NCBI GenBank assembly: GCA_002440945.1
Contig: DJWG01000027.1
Coordinates: 580-10,021, forward strand
Direction of reading: 5' to 3'
DNA from: Rhodobacteraceae bacterium UBA6236
Lineage (GTDB): Bacteria; Pseudomonadota; Alphaproteobacteria; Rhodobacterales; Rhodobacteraceae
Length of the DNA stretch: 9,442 nucleotides
Shown here: piece after piece, positions 6,812-9,442 of the stretch
Position numbering within the stretch: position 1 is the first letter of the stretch
Layout of the letters: the number at the start of each line of letters is the position of its first letter
The notes under the pieces: model-generated
The model's input: the letters and a program-made list of their open reading frames with translations, nothing else
Databases searched by the model: none
What the model was told of the DNA's origin: nothing
Made by a program: the position numbers and the translations under genes

Positions 6812-6839
6812 GTTCGGGAACTTCCGTGATGGATTCTTC

Positions 6840-6867
6840 TTGCAGAGGCGAGAGGTAAATTTATTAT
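6840..6867 (+). promoter_or_regulatory. Candidate gabT promoter
   Basis: TTGCAG (6840–6845) and TATTAT (6862–6867, five of six matches to TATAAT) are 16 bases apart on the plus strand, in the only AT-rich patch of the spacer. On the opposite strand another TTGCAG (6895–6900) sits 16 bases from TATATT, which would serve the regulator gene and overlap the palindrome at 6872–6886. The -35 matches are weak, so exact boxes are uncertain, but a divergent promoter pair here is expected from gene layout. Confidence 0.35.
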
Positions 6868-6921
6868 CCGGCAATATAGAATATTGAACACCAACTGCAA
6901 CCGGCTGCGAGAGGCGAGGGG
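6844..6921. repeat. Imperfect 12-bp direct repeat flanking the palindrome
   Basis: AGAGGCGAGAGG (6844–6855) and AGAGGCGAGGGG (6910–6921) match at 11 of 12 positions and start 66 bases apart. They lie on either side of the palindrome at 6872–6886. They could be extra regulator half-sites on similar faces of the helix, or purine-rich chance matches. Confidence 0.3.
6872..6886. promoter_or_regulatory. Perfect palindrome, probable operator between regulator and gabT
   Basis: CAATAT-AGA-ATATTG is a perfect inverted repeat with 6-base arms and a 3-base centre. It lies in the AT-rich middle of the spacer between the divergent XRE–cupin gene and gabT, downstream of the candidate gabT -10 box and over a candidate -10 for the regulator gene. 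XRE-type dimers bind short palindromes of this kind, so binding by the adjacent regulator is a reasonable inference. The symmetry is observed; the function is not. Confidence 0.55.
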
Positions 6922-6951
6922 CCGCTCCAGTCCTCCACAGGGATGACCACG

Positions 6952-8223
6952 ATGTCGAACGCCGATCTTGAAGCCCGCCGCAAGGACGCGATGTCGCGCG
7001 GCGTGGGCGTGCAGACCCAGATATTTGCCGAACGCGCCGAAAATGCCGAGGTCTGGGACAGCGAGGGCAAGCGCTACATCGACTTCGCCAGCGGCATCGC
7101 AGTGCTGAACACCGGCCATCGCCACCCGAAGGTGATCGCCGCGGTGAAGGAACAGATCGACCGTTTCACCCACACCTGCCACCAGGTGCTGCCTTATGAA
7201 AACTACGTCCGCCTGGCCGAGCGTCTGAACACCATCGTGCCGGTGAAGGGCGAGAAGAAGACGATCTTCGTCACCACCGGCGCCGAGGCTGTCGAGAACG
7301 CGATCAAGATCGCCCGCGCCGCGACGGGCCGTCAGGCGGTCGTCGCCTTCACCGGCGCCTTCCACGGCCGGACCTTCATGGGCATGGCGCTGACCGGCAA
7401 GGTCGTGCCCTACAAGGTCGGCTTCGGCGCGATGCCGAACGACGTCTTCCATGTTCCCTTCCCCGTGCCGCTGCACGGTGTCTCGGTCGACCAGTCGATC
7501 GACGCGCTGCACTATCTGTTCAAGGCCGATGTCGATCCGAAGCGCGTTGCCGCGATCATCCTTGAACCGGTGCAGGGCGAAGGCGGCTTCTATGAAGCCC
7601 CGCGCGAGTTCATGTCGCGCTTGCGTGCCATCTGCGACGAACACGGTATCCTTCTGATCGCCGACGAGGTGCAGACCGGTTTTGCCCGCACCGGCAAGAT
7701 GTTCGCGATGGAACATCACGACGTCGCCCCCGACCTGACGACGATGGCGAAATCGCTTGCGGGTGGTTTCCCCTTGGCCGCCGTGACCGGCCGGGCCGAG
7801 ATCATGGATGCCCCGGCGCCGGGCGGTCTGGGCGGCACCTATGGCGGTAGCCCGCTGGGCATCGCCGCCGCCCATGCGGTTCTGGACGTGATCGAGGAAG
7901 AGGGCCTGATCGACCGCGCCAATCAGCTGGGCGGCCGGCTGAAGCAGCACCTGGCGGCCTTGCGCGACGATGTCCCGGAAATCGTCGACATCCGCGGCCC
8001 CGGCTTCATGAACGCGGTGGAATTCAACGTGGGTGGCAAGCCTTCGGCCGAATTCACCACCAATGTCCGGCTGGAAGCGCAGAAGCGCGGCCTGATCCTG
8101 CTGACCTGCGGCGTTTACGGCAACGTCGTGCGCTTCCTGTCGCCGATCACCATCCAGGATCCGGTCTTCAACGAGGCGCTGGGTATTCTGGACGAATCGA
8201 TTCGCGCCGCCCGCAAGGCCTGA
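6952..8223 (+). CDS. gabT: 4-aminobutyrate aminotransferase
   Basis: PLP-dependent class III aminotransferase that moves the amino group of GABA to 2-oxoglutarate, giving succinate semialdehyde and glutamate. The 423 residues align closely with E. coli GabT throughout: RGVGVQTQIFAERAENAEVWD, DFASGIAVLNTGHRHPKV, FVTTGAEAVENAIKIARAATGR (phosphate-binding loop), AFHGRT, ILEPVQGEGGFY, LLIADEVQTGFARTG (Asp238, PLP nitrogen), TTMAKSLAGGFPLAAVTGRAE (Lys267, Schiff base) and GGLGGTYGGSP. The start at 6952 is preferred because AGGGA (6939–6943) is 8 bases upstream. The other in-frame ATG (6943) abuts that same SD and leaves no spacing. gabD, often adjacent, is absent here; a terminator follows at once. 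The nearby regulator suggests induction by GABA or a related amine. Some relatives also accept 5-aminovalerate or other omega-amines. Confidence 0.94.
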   Translation: MSNADLEARRKDAMSRGVGVQTQIFAERAENAEVWDSEGKRYIDFASGIAVLNTGHRHPKVIAAVKEQIDRFTHTCHQVLPYENYVRLAERLNTIVPVKGEKKTIFVTTGAEAVENAIKIARAATGRQAVVAFTGAFHGRTFMGMALTGKVVPYKVGFGAMPNDVFHVPFPVPLHGVSVDQSIDALHYLFKADVDPKRVAAIILEPVQGEGGFYEAPREFMSRLRAICDEHGILLIADEVQTGFARTGKMFAMEHHDVAPDLTTMAKSLAGGFPLAAVTGRAEIMDAPAPGGLGGTYGGSPLGIAAAHAVLDVIEEEGLIDRANQLGGRLKQHLAALRDDVPEIVDIRGPGFMNAVEFNVGGKPSAEFTTNVRLEAQKRGLILLTCGVYGNVVRFLSPITIQDPVFNEALGILDESIRAARKA

Positions 8224-8229
8224 GGAAAG

Positions 8230-8254
8230 CCGGGGGAAGCGCTGCTTCCCCCGG
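8230..8254. terminator. Bidirectional stem-loop terminator between gabT and cobS
   Basis: CCGGGGGAAGC (8230–8240), loop GCT, then GCTTCCCCCGG (8244–8254): a perfect 11-bp GC-rich stem starting six bases after the gabT stop. It lies between convergent genes, so it can serve both strands. There is no long T-run; on the plus strand a C-rich tract and then GATATTT follow. That arrangement is familiar to me from gene ends in Rhodobacterales. It is the strongest perfect hairpin I found in the window. Confidence 0.8.
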
Positions 8255-8287
8255 ACCCCCATCGGGATATTTCGGCCAAGATGAAAG
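8255..8287 (+). repeat. Terminator-trailing motif, possible dispersed repeat
   Basis: Directly after the hairpin the spacer reads ACCCCC, then GGGATATTTCGG, then CCAAGATGAAAG, ending before the cobS stop. From memory, similar tails (GATATTT-like, then AAGATGAA-like) follow hairpins at many Rhodobacterales gene ends. I cannot verify this, and there is no second copy in this window. It encodes nothing visible. Confidence 0.35.
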
Positions 8288-8301
8288 GGCCAGGAAGGTC
8301 G

Positions 8302-9048
8302 TCAGGCCTGCTGGGTCCAGAGCGCGGCCAGGACGATCCAGGCGGCGATTTCGGTGATCTGTTGCGTGGCGCCGAGCGTGTCGCCTGTGTAGCCACCGAT
8401 CTGGCGGCGGCAGAGGAGCACGAAGCCGAAGCCCGCCAGAGCCATCGCGACAGCAAGGGACAGCATGTGCCCGGTGATCAGCAATCCCAGGACACCAAGG
8501 CCCAGCGCGACCGCCGTCGCCTTGCCGGATACTCCGCCCGCGCTGGCGCCCAGCCCGCCGGGACGGGCGGTCGGCAGTGACCGCATGATCCATGGCAGCC
8601 CCGCCCGGCTTGCGGCACCAAGGCCCACCAGCGCCGCCATGCCGGTGATCGCATCCGGCGCGGCGGCAAGGCCGGTGACCCGAAGCCCCACCGTCAGGAT
8701 CAGCGCCAGCGCGCCGTAGCTGCCGATGCGGCTGTCCTTCATGATCTCGAGCTTGCGGTCCCGGGTTGCGCCGCCGCCGAAACCATCGGCCACATCCGTG
8801 AGCCCGTCTTCATGGAGCCCCCCGGTGGCCAGCGCCCCTGCCGCAAGCGCCAGCAGCGCCGCCATGAGCGGCGGCAGGCCGCTCGCGGCCCAGAAGACCA
8901 GCGCCGCCGGCAGGGCCGCGATCGCCCCCGCCACCGGATAGGCCCAGGCCGCCGCCCGAAGCGGCGGGGCCGGATCGGACAGCCGTCCCATCGGCAACCG
9001 CGTGAGCAGCATCACCGCCAGCCGGATCTCATCCCAGCGCGCGGCCAT
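8302..9048 (-). CDS. cobS: Adenosylcobinamide-GDP ribazoletransferase (cobalamin synthase)
   Basis: Integral inner-membrane enzyme that joins adenosylcobinamide-GDP to alpha-ribazole (or its 5'-phosphate), the step that completes the nucleotide loop of adenosylcobalamin. The 248 residues are mostly hydrophobic with several membrane helices, for example about 36–56, 60–78, 113–130, 178–195 and 198–213. The CobS signature is present: GGLHEDGLTDVADGFGGG at 76–93, with the acidic Mg2+-binding motif, then MKDSRIGSYGALAL at 103–116. A second conserved block near the end reads GGYTGDTLGATQQ (218–230). The start at 9048 is chosen because it lies one base after the cobT stop, with a G-rich SD-like run just upstream, and MAARWDEIRLAVMLLTRLP is a normal family N-terminus. 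The 36 extra upstream codons in this frame lie inside cobT. Confidence 0.95.
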   Translation of the reverse strand: MAARWDEIRLAVMLLTRLPMGRLSDPAPPLRAAAWAYPVAGAIAALPAALVFWAASGLPPLMAALLALAAGALATGGLHEDGLTDVADGFGGGATRDRKLEIMKDSRIGSYGALALILTVGLRVTGLAAAPDAITGMAALVGLGAASRAGLPWIMRSLPTARPGGLGASAGGVSGKATAVALGLGVLGLLITGHMLSLAVAMALAGFGFVLLCRRQIGGYTGDTLGATQQITEIAAWIVLAALWTQQA

Positions 9049-9049
9049 C

Positions 9050-9442
9050 TCAGCCCCCCGAAACGCCGGCTTCGGCGAAGGTGGCCATGCCGTTGTGACA
9101 TTCGAGCGCCGCGCGAAGGACGCCCAGCGACAGCGCCGCGCCCGAGCCTTCGCCAAGGCGCATCCGCATCTCGAGCACCGGTTCCTTGCCCAGCGCGGAG
9201 AGCAGGCGGCGGTGGCCCGGTTCGGTCGAGGCGTGGCCGATCAGGCAATGATCCAGCGCACCGGCAAACGGATGCAGCACGGCGGCCGAGGCCGAACAGA
9301 TGAACCCGTCGAGGATCACCGGGATTCGCGCCATCCGCGCCGCCAGAACCGCGCCGCAGATCGCCGCCTGTTCGCGGCCACCCAGCGCCGCCAGCACCGC
9401 CAGCGGATCGCCCAAGGTGTCGGCGTGGCGGGCGATCCCCGC
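9050..9442 (-). CDS. cobT: Nicotinate-nucleotide–dimethylbenzimidazole phosphoribosyltransferase, C-terminal part (runs off right edge)
   Basis: Makes alpha-ribazole phosphate from dimethylbenzimidazole and nicotinate mononucleotide, supplying the lower ligand that CobS attaches. Only the last 130 residues are in the window; the N-terminal part lies off the right edge. Family marks are GDPLAVLAALGGREQAAICGAVLAA, the substrate-site stretch VILDGFICSASAAVLHP, DHCLIGHASTEPGHR, and the catalytic-loop sequence MRLGEGSGAALSLGVLRAA, whose Glu corresponds to the general base Glu317 of Salmonella CobT. The protein ends MATFAEAGVSGG, the usual C-terminus. The stop is one base before the cobS start, so the two are almost certainly co-transcribed and coupled. 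Confidence 0.95.
   Translation of the reverse strand, partial: AGIARHADTLGDPLAVLAALGGREQAAICGAVLAARMARIPVILDGFICSASAAVLHPFAGALDHCLIGHASTEPGHRRLLSALGKEPVLEMRMRLGEGSGAALSLGVLRAALECHNGMATFAEAGVSGG

Noticed and set aside
6812..6821. Short palindrome GTTC-GG-GAAC just before the regulator start
   Set aside because: Arms of only four bases; likely by chance beside the stronger palindrome at 6872–6886.
6808..8262. 484-codon minus-strand frame opposite gabT
   Set aside because: Low-complexity, His/Gly/Arg-rich translation opposite a gene matching GabT along its full length; it also crosses the control region and the terminator.
8281..9303. Plus-strand open frames opposite cobS and cobT
   Set aside because: They lie opposite two confidently identified minus-strand genes and have Pro/Arg/Ala-rich translations typical of such shadows.

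Overview
The window reads as chromosomal DNA of a high-GC alphaproteobacterium, most likely a member of the Rhodobacterales (Rhodobacter/Paracoccus-like). The reasons are strong G/C preference at third codon positions, protein sequences typical of that group, and the tightly packed order rsfS–rlmH–gpmI–envC–ctpA–rppH, which recurs in that order. No tRNA, rRNA, CRISPR array, transposon or phage gene was seen. Most of the window is core metabolism and housekeeping.

Layout, left to right. (1) The N-terminal part of leuC (leucine biosynthesis) runs leftward off the edge from about position 350. (2) A 400-base divergent intergenic region (351–753) holds candidate back-to-back promoters for leuC and rsfS. 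On the leuC side it also holds a 28-codon ORF with its own ribosome binding site, whose stop codon runs into a strong stem-loop just before leuC. On the rsfS side it holds a 19-codon ORF whose stop overlaps the rsfS start. (3) A rightward run follows: rsfS (ribosome silencing factor), rlmH (23S rRNA methyltransferase), a 105-base gap with two hairpins, gpmI (phosphoglycerate mutase), envC-like (murein hydrolase activator), ctpA (S41 processing protease) and rppH (RNA pyrophosphohydrolase). Most junctions overlap or are a few bases apart, which implies one or two operons. (4) An XRE–cupin regulator on the minus strand converges on rppH and diverges from gabT (GABA aminotransferase). Their shared 140-base AT-rich spacer carries a perfect 15-bp palindrome, probably the operator. 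(5) After gabT comes a strong stem-loop terminator. It is followed by the leftward cobT–cobS pair (end of the adenosylcobalamin pathway), with cobT cut by the right edge.

How the genes fit together. rsfS, rlmH and rppH act on ribosome or RNA state. envC and ctpA act in the cell envelope. gpmI is glycolytic and shares their transcript. The regulator–gabT pair looks like a self-contained, substrate-responsive amine or GABA catabolism unit without an adjacent gabD. cobT and cobS join the lower ligand to cobinamide to complete cobalamin.

No clearly novel multi-gene system is present. The signals most worth a second look are in non-coding DNA: the leuC leader with short ORF and stem-loop, the coupled mini-ORF before rsfS, the palindrome between the regulator and gabT, and the terminator with its trailing motif after gabT.
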